IMG/VR virus record: IMGVR_UViG_3300043446_004613
Span: 62,001 to 126,000 of that record
Source of the DNA: a virus
Strand: one strand, 5' to 3'
DNA: 64,000 bases
The notes beneath the pieces are model-generated. The model did no database searches, was not told the origin of the DNA, and saw only the letters and a program-made list of their open reading frames with translations. The position numbers and the translations under genes are program-made. Each line of letters starts with the position of its first letter. Position 1 is the first letter of the stretch. Below are positions 35,001 through 41,684 of the stretch, piece after piece.

Positions 35001-35380
35001 CCGTCAAAAATAATCGTAATCAGTGGCTTTTTGCTGCCGCCGAAAGGCATGAAAGGGGTACGGCACTCGTGGTTGAAAAGGTCGCACTGCTTACAAAGCG
35101 GTGATTCGGCGCTGGGTACAGGTGCCTTTGGCAGCATCGGCGGATTTTGATCGTACGGCGTAATCCACTCGATCTTCTCTTTCTTCTTTCCGGTGGGAGG
35201 TGTTATCGATTTCTCTTCGCCGTAGTAGTAGATGAGCATGTCCTTGTCCATCTTGGGCAGGATCTTCAACTGAGACTGTGTTACCAGCGTCCCATCCGAT
35301 AAACGGAATAAGCGCTTTTTACTCGGTTTGCGAGGCGCAAGCGTCTCTTCTGCTTTTTGCTGTTCTGTTTCGTCTGACAT
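32003..35380 (-). CDS. Family A DNA polymerase with N-terminal uracil-DNA-glycosylase-like domain
   Basis: 1125 residues. Residues about 90-245 look like a family 4 uracil-DNA glycosylase: CKQC (96-99), TRC (175) and WC (192) provide the four iron-sulfur cysteines, with PALIMPVGTVAL as a core strand. A 3'-5' exonuclease follows (DTETTG, 357-362). The polymerase has motif A DLSQIELRLMA (about 845), motif B RSIGKTVNFLTGYGGG (about 915) and motif C TVHDSLVID (about 1045). It is the replicative polymerase. CGTTCTTT lies seven bases before the ATG. Confidence 0.93.
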   Translation of the reverse strand: MSDETEQQKAEETLAPRKPSKKRLFRLSDGTLVTQSQLKILPKMDKDMLIYYYGEEKSITPPTGKKKEKIEWITPYDQNPPMLPKAPVPSAESPLCKQCDLFNHECRTPFMPFGGSKKPLITIIFDGVTHPDDMAGALGIAGDGSPAVLRQIIRKHQATTGVTLDDVRWVTMTRCSNWLKKMVDLKPRANWCRYHAIDDLMRYPPALIMPVGTVALGMLSHKSNAEEWSGRLLTFRGWPDDWLTNPKYALSYKLPNNVDAIGHPLFGPIPDWRIPMVPIQSPRIINARQNRSVRARWEKQIVAALKMAKQGVPAPKYTRKWYHWTEDPAEVSAVLGELLEQIEALKANGKKLAICYDTETTGVRPWAKDAAIVSIMLRWTDPFTNKPRSIGFPWDFGPTQDFPEWRESPLRPYLHVLKLDVWKVLTQSTLIGHNLTFDMLYTYATFWKTKLVGWDDPQYNRKRDSWLVKLANACKYDTWHMAFAIQQRRGSLGLEVLAYEWVPDLAGYEEDMTLLIDLHRESMHPAEGKGGHYLNCPVDKTETHLIPYVMGDVEVCYQAREKIAEKLATSRLYEIPLADPKRPGKFRWYAPHNREWVYEKIMSPAASVLMKMMARGLYIDKATLHMMEDTMPKRIKELRTSMANVDPRIASWIKEKAATEKGFELDLENKSQLKDLIFNVLKLPVKRFTKQGRKLLGENIDEATASLTATIASMRPELNHDEAALNAAVQEQLREVAAVDKFTLNNLCSEHEQLRPLMNYRKEFKLYSTYVRPLQNYFSEGLDKKQRTADAHLCFDSCIHASFLLTGTRGGRLSCKDPNLQQLPRDGAVKSMFVSRFGKRGCMYQGDLSQIELRLMAAACGDPTMVKAYFDDIDLHSLTTSRIFDVPYEHFSKDYMKSLQEKGNSKEAKELDEKRSIGKTVNFLTGYGGGAFGLQNVLAMKGIFRSPEECQHIIELFFDSYPSLKTLLMEYKRFIMDNHVACSVFGRVRVFEEVLGEDKEAQAKALRAGCNHLIQSTASDMMLTALCVIEDLMRQMNLESILVSTVHDSLVIDAVREELPIVHEIVTDVLNNFPDVFKHVFGNNFDTSWMLVPFSGDCEVGLNYLNMKKIPKKDIDWDKLLIIDK

Positions 35381-35387
35381 CGAATCA

Positions 35388-35404
35388 AAAGAACGGTGTT
35401 CTTA
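35388..35404. promoter_or_regulatory. Back-to-back start motifs for polymerase and 35411 genes
   Basis: AAAGAACG (35388-35395, minus-strand motif CGTTCTTT) and TGTTCTTA (35397-35404) are separated by one base. They face the polymerase start at 35380 and ATG 35411 respectively, seven and six bases away. The whole intergenic region is only 30 bases, so any promoter must lie here. Confidence 0.55.
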
Positions 35405-35410
35405 AAAAAT

Positions 35411-36481
35411 ATGGAACGTGAATCACAAAGTATACCGCTACCATGCTTCGGCATGGAGCATAATAGCAGCGATCCGCAGTGTTTAAGCTGTAAGCATGAA
35501 GCCGATTGCCGCATATTCATGGGTGCTCGCGCAGATAAAGTGACGCTGGATCAGGTAAAGTTCGACTTGATCTCAGACAAGTACCCAAAAGAAATATTTA
35601 ATGTTGACGACCCTGACAAGGTGCGACTGCAAACACTATACTGTAATTGTTACGCTACGGTATTTGACGGAGTAGTCCCCGATAAAAACGACAATGCTGA
35701 GCGCTTTAGTGCAAAGATATTAGCCAACGCCAACGCTGCTGATTGTTCACTTCGCATGTTCATGCTGTCAAACATGATAGCTCACGAGACACACGAAAAA
35801 CAGGTTATCAAGCATACGGAGAAACTGCGAGCGTCACGCTTTACGGCACGTTCGCTCACAAGCGCGTACGCCATAAAACGGGCGCAGATGTATCAACAGA
35901 TGTGCCGTGACCGCTTTGGCGTATTCAGTGTTAAAAGCTTGGCGGCATTGTCGGATGATAAGGAAACCATGACCGACACTGAACAGCTGATGCTGCAAAA
36001 TGAAGTCATGGCCGGTACGTGGATGGTGCGCCACAAGATATTTAACAGCGGCCCGAGCGAAAGACTGATGTTTGACACCCTTGAATTCCAACTGAGCCAT
36101 GAATGGTTGGCACTGGAATCATCTTACACGCGCTACGTGCTCACGCCGATGCGCCTCGGCGAGCTTAAAAGCACCAAGGTACAGGAGTATCGGCGCAAAG
36201 AAGTACTCGACCTTATCGGTTTTTTGAAGCGTAACCCGAGCAAAGGCCGCTGGTATTGGACGACGCGTCAGGCTATCATGGCAAAAGCTGTGACGCAGGT
36301 GCTCGCAAAATTTAATCTGCAACCGTGCGATTTCATGTATAGTCGCGAACCTGTCACAGACGTGATGAGTTTTTGGCGCACGCTGGGCCTGACAGTCCGG
36401 CACTACCACTGCCTGTTGTACCTGAACGGCGAAAACAATTTATTTACGCCGCGTCACCTTCGCTGGGAACACCGTTCTTAA
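35411..36481 (+). CDS. Replication-region protein with N-terminal Cys cluster
   Basis: 356 residues from ATG 35411; a GTG at 35396 is in frame but would include the motif TGTTCTTA. The N-terminus has CFGMEHNSSDPQCLSCKHEADC, a four-Cys metal site like the one in the sigma-like protein at 51486 (CNTCDLRHSC). The rest is helical. It lies between polymerase and helicase, eight bases before the helicase, so a primase, loader or replication-factor role is possible but not shown. Confidence 0.55.
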   Translation: MERESQSIPLPCFGMEHNSSDPQCLSCKHEADCRIFMGARADKVTLDQVKFDLISDKYPKEIFNVDDPDKVRLQTLYCNCYATVFDGVVPDKNDNAERFSAKILANANAADCSLRMFMLSNMIAHETHEKQVIKHTEKLRASRFTARSLTSAYAIKRAQMYQQMCRDRFGVFSVKSLAALSDDKETMTDTEQLMLQNEVMAGTWMVRHKIFNSGPSERLMFDTLEFQLSHEWLALESSYTRYVLTPMRLGELKSTKVQEYRRKEVLDLIGFLKRNPSKGRWYWTTRQAIMAKAVTQVLAKFNLQPCDFMYSREPVTDVMSFWRTLGLTVRHYHCLLYLNGENNLFTPRHLRWEHRS

Positions 36482-36488
36482 CACCGCT

Positions 36489-37928
36489 ATGTCACGCTGG
36501 GAAACCTACAACTTCACGAACGACTTTCAGGACATGATCCTCGCGTGCCTTATCCGGCACCCGGAAGAATTTTATGCGTTCGGCGAAATCATCAAACCGG
36601 AATTCTTCACCGGATCAATAGCCACCGAAGCGGTATTCAATCTGATGCAGTATCGGACTGAGTACGGCAAGGTGCCTAACTTTACGGTACTGGCCAACTA
36701 CGCCTTTCACCGCTCGGCCACCGTTAACATCGATCACGCCAAGGAACTTTTCGACTACATCGAGAAACTGGCCAGCATTGAAACATCGGAGCGCAAGTAC
36801 ATCGTCAACTCGACGGTAAAATTTGCGAAGGAGCGGGCTATCTATGACGCGATCCGCAAGATTCACGCAGCCCAGACAGAAGGTAAACCGTTGGATGTCG
36901 TCAAAGTCATGTCCGATGCGCAGGCCGTCGGCGAGAACATGAACGATTACGGCCTGTCGCTGGCCCACGACACCGACAAGATCATCGATACGGTCACCCA
37001 GAAGAGCTACGGCGTCATGACGGGCTACGCGGAATTCGACAAGCTCTGGAAAACCGGCTGGGCACCCGGCTGGCTGATCGTACCGCTGGCTCCGCCTAAG
37101 CGCTACAAGACCACGTTTTCGATCAATCTGGCGCTTAATATCGTCACCAATCAGGACGCGGATGTGCTGTATTACGCCTGCGAAATCTCGCAGGAACTGG
37201 CAGGCATGCGTGCGCTTTGTAATGTCACGGGATGGAGTACCGATGCTTTCTACGAAAGCCCGGAAAAGGGCAAGCTTACGGCCAAGAAAGCTGTTGATGG
37301 AAAACTCTGGGGTAACATCGTCTTCAAAAGCTATCCGTCCAAAAGTGCATCGATCAGTCAGATCAAAGCCCATGCCAAGCACCTGATTGAAACACACTCG
37401 TTGAACGTCAGAGCGATCATCATCGACTACGCAGAAACGGTTAAGGCAGACAAGGTCGATAAAGACATGCCTGACTGGCGTCAGCAAGCTGACATCTACA
37501 CGCAGGCGCGTGCGATGGGGTCTGAACTTGGATGCTGCGTCATCATGCCGGATCGCTGCAATAAAGACACGGTGGGCCGTGATGTGCCGAGCATGAAGTC
37601 GTTCCAAGGTGCGTTTGAGAAAGCCGGTATTGTCGACATCGCTATCGGTCTGTGCGCCAGCGACAGCGAACTGAAGCAAAACCGGATGCGCTATTTTGTG
37701 TTCCTCAACCGTCACGGAGAAGCCTTGAAGCACTACGAGGGCAGCATCGATCCTGAACGTATGCAGATGTCCGTCGGGAGCGAGATCGAGTACAATCCAG
37801 ACGAAGAAGAAAACCAAAGCCGTGGCGGTGGTAGCGGCCATTCCCGCAGCGGTTTACCTAAAAAGCGCACAAGCGCAGCGTCTCGGCAAGCGGCACACGA
37901 AGCGGCGATGACTCAAGCAGACGGATAA
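36489..37928 (+). CDS. DnaB-type replicative helicase with altered Walker A
   Basis: 479 residues. The N-terminal helical domain (about 1-150) and RecA-like ATPase match DnaB/gp41 helicases: GVMTGYAEFDKLWKTGWAPG, ATP loop APPKRYKTT (about 203), Walker B IIIDYAE (about 311), and sensor-like CNKDTVGRD. The conserved Gly before Lys in GKT is Tyr here (RYKTT), a strong deviation. It likely unwinds DNA at the fork with the polymerase encoded divergently. CGTTCTTA lies eight bases before the ATG. Confidence 0.85.
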   Translation: MSRWETYNFTNDFQDMILACLIRHPEEFYAFGEIIKPEFFTGSIATEAVFNLMQYRTEYGKVPNFTVLANYAFHRSATVNIDHAKELFDYIEKLASIETSERKYIVNSTVKFAKERAIYDAIRKIHAAQTEGKPLDVVKVMSDAQAVGENMNDYGLSLAHDTDKIIDTVTQKSYGVMTGYAEFDKLWKTGWAPGWLIVPLAPPKRYKTTFSINLALNIVTNQDADVLYYACEISQELAGMRALCNVTGWSTDAFYESPEKGKLTAKKAVDGKLWGNIVFKSYPSKSASISQIKAHAKHLIETHSLNVRAIIIDYAETVKADKVDKDMPDWRQQADIYTQARAMGSELGCCVIMPDRCNKDTVGRDVPSMKSFQGAFEKAGIVDIAIGLCASDSELKQNRMRYFVFLNRHGEALKHYEGSIDPERMQMSVGSEIEYNPDEEENQSRGGGSGHSRSGLPKKRTSAASRQAAHEAAMTQADG

Positions 37929-37934
37929 TTTTAA

Positions 37935-37963
37935 TTGACTGTATACATTTGTGTGCGTACAGT
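37935..37963 (+). promoter_or_regulatory. Sigma70-type promoter of the tRNA/tmRNA locus
   Basis: -35 TTGACT (37935-37940), a 17-base spacer, -10 TACAGT (37958-37963). The predicted start lies at about the first base of the tRNA. The hexamers match the promoter of the tRNA-like gene at 4006. Confidence 0.7.
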
Positions 37964-37968
37964 CTGTT

Positions 37969-38045
37969 CGCGGGGTGGAGCAGCCCGGTAGCTCGTCTGG
38001 CTCATAACCAGAAGGTCGTTGGTTCAAATCCAACCTCCGCAACCA
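37969..38045 (+). tRNA. Initiator tRNA-Met (CAT)
   Basis: 77 bases with encoded CCA. The unpaired C1 x A72 at the acceptor end (CGCGGGG against CTCCGCA), the D arm GAGCAGCCCGGTAGCTC and the loop CTCATAA are hallmarks of bacterial initiator tRNA; it closely resembles E. coli tRNA-fMet. The anticodon stem is TCTGG/CCAGA, so it keeps two rather than three of the G-C pairs used for P-site selection. It is directly upstream of a structured RNA and the tmRNA. Confidence 0.93.
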
Positions 38046-38228
38046 ATTTCGGTAGCTTGCCGTGAGCAAGTGAATGTCGCAGCACGAGCGGCTAGGTACA
38101 GTGCGGGTTGAGAGATTCCCGGCGTCGTGCAGTGTCTCTCTGGTGGAGGGCCAGTGATGGCCCCCGGCGAGCAGCCTAGCGTGACTGCCGCAGTCTTTAC
38201 CGGCTGCAACTGCTCGCTTTTTGATTTT
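38046..38228 (+). ncRNA. Structured RNA of unknown class between tRNA-fMet and tmRNA
   Basis: This 180-base stretch has no gene but many helices: CTTGC/GCAAG (38056-38070), GCACGA/TCGTGC (38082-38087 with 38125-38130), and a perfect GGGCCA-GTGA-TGGCCC hairpin with a GNRA loop (38148-38163). A closing stem CGAGCAG/CTGCTCG (38168-38174 with 38210-38216) is followed by a T-run (38218-38222). GCTAGG/CCTAGC can also pair at distance. The last stem plus T-run looks like a terminator. No match to SRP, 6S or RNase P RNA motifs is visible. Confidence 0.45.
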
Positions 38229-38234
38229 TGATTT

Positions 38235-38652
38235 GGGCGCGTACTGGTTTCGACTTTGATCGTAGCGGTGACGCCGACATGCCGAGGATGATGGTTGGCC
38301 TCGTAAAACAAACCGTCAAAAGTTAAATGCTGAAGAAGCTGAACTGAACAGCCTCCTCGCGGAAGCCGAAAGCATTTTCAACAATGCTGACGAAGTTCTC
38401 GCGAACGCTGAAGCTGTGGCGGCCTAACGGCCACCACCCGTTTACCGATCGATGCCTGCTGAATCGAGTAAACGCCATTAGCAGGACAGTGTGGATGCCG
38501 AGCAACGTCGGCGTTGGCCCGTGCCAGCCTATGGCGCAACCGGCAGGGTTTTCAGTTGTCGCTCTGATCCTGCCGCACAAAAGCGAAGAAGCATGTGAAT
38601 GGTGCAGTGTTACGGACATAGGACAGGGGTTCAACTCCCCTCGCGTCCACCA
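38235..38652 (+). ncRNA. ssrA: Phage-encoded tmRNA with 32-codon tag
   Basis: 418 bases. The tRNA-like ends pair as GGGCGCG/CGCGTCC before CCA, with a T arm CAGGGGTTCAACTCCCCT and a degenerate D arm (TACTGGTTTCGAC). The first pseudoknot region CATGCCGAGG...GGTTGGCCTCGTAAAA is nearly identical in form to bacterial tmRNA. The resume codon is GCT 38329; the tag reads AEEAELNSLLAEAESIFNNA then DEVLANAEAVAA and stops at 38425-38427. Its AA end resembles a ClpXP degron, but 32 residues is long (E. coli has 10). It rescues stalled ribosomes. Confidence 0.92.
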
Positions 38653-38656
38653 CTTT

Positions 38657-38761
38657 ATGAAAGAATTCTTGATCATGTTCGGTGTTGGCTTTGGTGTAGT
38701 CTTGCTTGGGTTTTTGATTGGAAGGCTCTTGGCTAACGTCCTTTTCCCAGAGTCAGACTAA
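38657..38761 (+). CDS. Possible 34-aa single-pass membrane peptide
   Basis: MKEFLIMFGVGFGVVLLGFL onward, ending ANVLFPESD: one clear transmembrane helix with an acidic tail. The ATG is only five bases after the tmRNA 3' end and has neither the start motif nor a Shine-Dalgarno, so expression is uncertain. Confidence 0.35.
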   Translation: MKEFLIMFGVGFGVVLLGFLIGRLLANVLFPESD

Positions 38762-38813
38762 TTTTACACGACCGTCAAAGACGACGTAGAGCGCGATCCA
38801 TTTGATATTAACC

Positions 38814-38903
38814 GATCCAGCGAATCCGATTAGTCCGCTTAATCCAGCGAATCCAGCTAATCCAAGCAACCTTCTCAATCCAGCAAATCCAGCTAGTCCG
38901 CTG
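38814..38903. repeat. Ten tandem 9-base repeats (consensus AATCCAGCN)
   Basis: Ten consecutive 9-base units, for example AATCCAGCG, AATCCAGCT, AATCCAAGC, AGTCCGCTT. They fill most of the gap 38762-38922. The plus strand would encode NPANPxSPL-type repeats without a start codon. The minus strand encodes GLAGFAGL-type repeats in an open frame (38753-38878, TTG start) ending VNIKWIALYVVFDGRVK. It could be iterons, a protein-coding low-complexity repeat, or both. Confidence 0.7.
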
Positions 38904-38928
38904 TGGCCGCGCTGATGTAGTTATGGGC

Positions 38929-39201
38929 ATGGATTACGACCCGCTTGAAGTACAGAAAAATATCGACCACGCGAATAATCTGCGAGCGCGGATTAAGCAG
39001 TCGTTATCAAAGTCACCTGCACACACGGTTGTAAACCGGCTGTTGGACGAGCCTCTTCCGAAACATGGAGCACGCGGCACTCAGCGCAAAAAAGCCGCCA
39101 GCGCTCGATCGGCCCGCATGAGCACCAACCGTAACCTGCGTGCGCGGAGCTTTGGTCGCAACGACAACTACAGCGTCCGCGATCGCGGCTGGCCAACGTG
39201 A
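38929..39201 (+). CDS. Small basic protein with VVNRLLD motif
   Basis: 90 residues from ATG 38929, chosen because TGTAGTTA ends five bases upstream; ATG 38923 overlaps the motif. The segment HTVVNRLLDEPLPKHG (about residue 31) resembles the leader found on other proteins but is internal here. The C-terminal half is rich in Arg/Lys and Ser. The stop overlaps the GTG of the next gene. Confidence 0.5.
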   Translation: MDYDPLEVQKNIDHANNLRARIKQSLSKSPAHTVVNRLLDEPLPKHGARGTQRKKAASARSARMSTNRNLRARSFGRNDNYSVRDRGWPT

Positions 39202-39962
39202 AACAGGCTGTTGTATTTGTTTGCCACCGTTGGTGCGCGTCTACGCGCTCAGAATTTGAGCGCATGCAGCGCGAGATCGGAAACCGCGCCGACTGCTACC
39301 TGCTTTTTCAGTCAGATACTCCAGTCGACTATCCCGTTTTTCGCGTAACGTCTGCCGATCTTATTGACCTTGGTTACCGTAATCTGACACTGCCGCTACA
39401 GGCAGGTTTTAAGCAGCTGCCTGTTTTCGTCTTCCACCGCAAGCAATCTTATGACTACTACTGGTTCGTCGAGTATGACGTACGTTTTACCGGTAATTGG
39501 GAATTATTGTTGACGAGCTTTGAGACTAATCCGGTCGACTTTCTAGCAGCGCACGTGCGCACAGACGTGCAAGAACCTGAATGGTGCTGGTGGCCTAGCC
39601 TGCAACACCCTACACAAGTACACCGGAATAAACTCAGGTGTCTTGCGGTCGTGTTTAGAATCAGCCGTGCTGCGATGGGCTGCCTTGATGATGCCTACGT
39701 CTCTGGTTGGATCGGTCACCCCGAGGTGCTGTGGCCTACAATCCTGTATCATGCTGGGTATACGATCGAAGATTTTGGCGGTGAAGGTGCATTTACACCT
39801 GCCGGTCGCGTGGCACGCTGGTACTGCGATAGCTCTCCGAACAGTAAAGGTCAGCTATACGACGGCACTTTACGCTTCCGAAACCCTATGCGTGTTGCCG
39901 GTACTTTGACGGATAAGCTCTACCATCCAGTTAAAACGGCTGATCATCAGGAACAGGTTTAG
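39198..39962 (+). CDS. DUF3405-like glycosyltransferase
   Basis: 254 residues from GTG 39198. YDYYWFVEYDVRFTGNWELL (about residues 89-108) has the W..E.D..F pattern of the DUF3405-type GT-A family, with an acidic metal-binding EYD in place of DxD. WPSLQHP and a C-terminal histidine segment follow. Substrate unknown. Its 3' end overlaps the convergent HNH gene by 32 bases. Confidence 0.6.
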   Translation: MKQAVVFVCHRWCASTRSEFERMQREIGNRADCYLLFQSDTPVDYPVFRVTSADLIDLGYRNLTLPLQAGFKQLPVFVFHRKQSYDYYWFVEYDVRFTGNWELLLTSFETNPVDFLAAHVRTDVQEPEWCWWPSLQHPTQVHRNKLRCLAVVFRISRAAMGCLDDAYVSGWIGHPEVLWPTILYHAGYTIEDFGGEGAFTPAGRVARWYCDSSPNSKGQLYDGTLRFRNPMRVAGTLTDKLYHPVKTADHQEQV

Positions 39963-40407
39963 CGTCGTATTCGCTTTCGTCCGCATCTCCACGCTCCGTG
40001 CGCGGTGTGTTGTCGGCACCTTGAGCACTATTCTCTGCGTGGGTTAAAACCCGGATATTCCAGATGTGGTAGCCTTCATTCCAGTCTTTACGGTCGATTG
40101 TAAGGTCATCTGGTTGATTGCCGCGCTTGGCTAAATAACCCGTATCTGTGCAGAATTTAATGAATTGTTCAAGGGTTAGTGTAAAAGGCAGATTCCGTTT
40201 ACGAGCGCTGTGCCTGAGCATATTCAGCACGTACGTCGCAGGATGTCGCTCTTTAAGACGGCGAGAACGACACTTCCAGCAATGCTCCAGCATATAGCCG
40301 TTAGAGTTAACGGCTCGCGCATTACGGCACCACTTAGACGCGCACTTGTCCTCTTTGCTTCGCGCTTTGGGTGCCTGCTTCCACTTTTTACGGTTACGTC
40401 GGCGCAC
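39931..40407 (-). CDS. HNH-type (homing-like) endonuclease
   Basis: 158 residues from GTG 40407, placed six bases after CGTTCTTA. An N-terminal Cys/His cluster (CASKWC, HCWKCRSRR) binds zinc. The C-terminal LTIDRKDWNEGYHIWNIRVL resembles the D-R-x-N..GY...N motif of group I intron/free-standing HNH endonucleases. It probably makes strand breaks that promote its own spread; no intron is seen beside it. Confidence 0.7.
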   Translation of the reverse strand: MRRRNRKKWKQAPKARSKEDKCASKWCRNARAVNSNGYMLEHCWKCRSRRLKERHPATYVLNMLRHSARKRNLPFTLTLEQFIKFCTDTGYLAKRGNQPDDLTIDRKDWNEGYHIWNIRVLTHAENSAQGADNTPRTERGDADESEYDAKPVPDDQPF

Positions 40408-40503
40408 GCAGGTTAAGAACGGATTAAGTATTTTTTGATTACGGTTGAAAAAGCGTTTACAAATAAGTTGCACGGCTGTTGCATACAGTGTATCGTCCTG
40501 CGT

Positions 40504-40692
40504 ATGGACGCTGCTGTAAACAACCAGCCGTGCAACTGCGAACTATGCCAGCCAAACTGGCATTTAGGTCGCGACGGTGAGTTTGAGCGTGCCCCGGAGA
40601 CGGTCGAAAAGAATTCGACCGCGTTTACCCCGGAGCACTTGCTTGCTCATTTTCGTCGGATCGAAGCAGAGTTTGAGTTTGTCATTGGCTGA
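40504..40692 (+). CDS. Small Cys-containing protein (62 aa)
   Basis: From ATG 40504 (MDAAVNNQPCNCELCQPNWH). CNCELCQ is a CxCxxC knuckle like that in 24981-25145. The rest is an acidic helix. Start motif absent; a promoter cannot be assigned. Its 3' end overlaps the convergent gene by 11 bases. Confidence 0.5.
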   Translation: MDAAVNNQPCNCELCQPNWHLGRDGEFERAPETVEKNSTAFTPEHLLAHFRRIEAEFEFVIG

Positions 40693-41599
40693 CCGGAGGC
40701 TTGCAAAAGCCTGTAAAAGCCTGTGGAAGCGCAGGCTTAGCAGGACGCGTCACCGCCGTTTTCTTCGACAGAATCACACCCGCCTTCTCAAGTGAAGCTG
40801 CGTTTGAATAGTAGATCAGCAGCGTGCAGAGTTCATTCTCGCGCTCGAACATAGTCTCGCTCACCTCGCTTTTAACTGATGTGCCCCAGCCGGTACCAAG
40901 GCTGAAATCCGGCACGCTGACGCTGTTGCACATAATACGGCCTTCGCTTTTGTTCGGGGTCATGCGCATTACATTTCCAGAATAGAGCGTAGAGTCACCT
41001 GCTACACTTGAGTCGGCAGGTGTATTGAAAGTCGTATACGTGGGCTGGCACGTATAGTCCACCATCCAGATCGGCGTGCCGGGCCATGCTGGTTTAGCGG
41101 GCCATGTCGGTGGCGGAGGATAGTGCCAGTGGTGATGGTGCTCCTCCACGATGGTCTGCTGCTGCTGCTTTTTGAAAGCTTCCAGTATCTTATTCGCTTT
41201 GGGTTTTTCGCTGATAAACTTCACACCGATTACGCCACAATTATGCACGTCACCTGAAGCTGATTTGGCATAAGCTTTCTCCTTATTTTCAAAGACGAAG
41301 CGGCTGGCCTCCTTCAAACTGGTGCGCCAGCCGTCCACTTCCACGGTACTGTACGCCGGGACAACGTAGCCACGAGCTTCCGGCGCACAGGGCTGGCCAT
41401 CGACGACGTTTACACCATCGATGCTGACAACCGCCAAGACGCGCTGGGCGCTGTTGTTGGTCAGCTTTACCGTGTAGGGTTGACCCTGACGCCCTTCAAC
41501 GAAGGTCAGGCCGTTCAGGCCGTATTCAGGAATGTTTACTGTGCCGGTGCCTTTGGAACGAGGCACGGCTACGGATACTTCAAACAGGTCATGTTTCAT
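40682..41599 (-). CDS. Beta-rich protein with His/Pro linker
   Basis: 305 residues from ATG 41599; longer in-frame starts are rejected because they overlap the divergent gene at 41685. The N-terminal domain (about 1-130), with KLTNNSAQRVLAVVSIDG and VDGWRTSLKEASRFVF, matches a domain widespread in bacterial and phage proteins of unknown function. A low-complexity linker EEHHHHWHYPPPPTWPAK follows, then a C-terminal domain. The domain plan fits a secreted or virion surface protein. Confidence 0.6.
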   Translation of the reverse strand: MKHDLFEVSVAVPRSKGTGTVNIPEYGLNGLTFVEGRQGQPYTVKLTNNSAQRVLAVVSIDGVNVVDGQPCAPEARGYVVPAYSTVEVDGWRTSLKEASRFVFENKEKAYAKSASGDVHNCGVIGVKFISEKPKANKILEAFKKQQQQTIVEEHHHHWHYPPPPTWPAKPAWPGTPIWMVDYTCQPTYTTFNTPADSSVAGDSTLYSGNVMRMTPNKSEGRIMCNSVSVPDFSLGTGWGTSVKSEVSETMFERENELCTLLIYYSNAASLEKAGVILSKKTAVTRPAKPALPQAFTGFCKPPVSQ

Positions 41600-41660
41600 T
41601 TTACCTTTCTGCCGCATACGCGGACTTTTGTTTACAGCTGGCGTGTTTGCCGGTTGTATA

Positions 41661-41676
41661 TTAACTACGTAGTTAA
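41661..41676. promoter_or_regulatory. Palindromic motif TTAACTACGTAGTTAA
   Basis: A perfect 16-base palindrome between divergent genes; its core is the same as the 25557-25570 palindrome. The plus-strand CGTAGTTA lies nine bases before ATG 41685 and is followed by AAGAACAG, the complement of a CTGTTCTT box facing the minus-strand gene. Confidence 0.5.
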
Positions 41677-41684
41677 GAACAGAA

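Noticed and set aside
36615-37841. 408-codon open frame antisense to the helicase
   Set aside because: It mirrors the helicase codon pattern and has no family, start motif or independent support; it is a by-product of codon bias.
38046-38228. Group I intron or RNase P RNA
   Set aside because: Conserved core elements of these RNAs are not visible.
38814-38903. Tandem repeats as a CRISPR array
   Set aside because: Nine-base units without spacers; no cas genes in the window.
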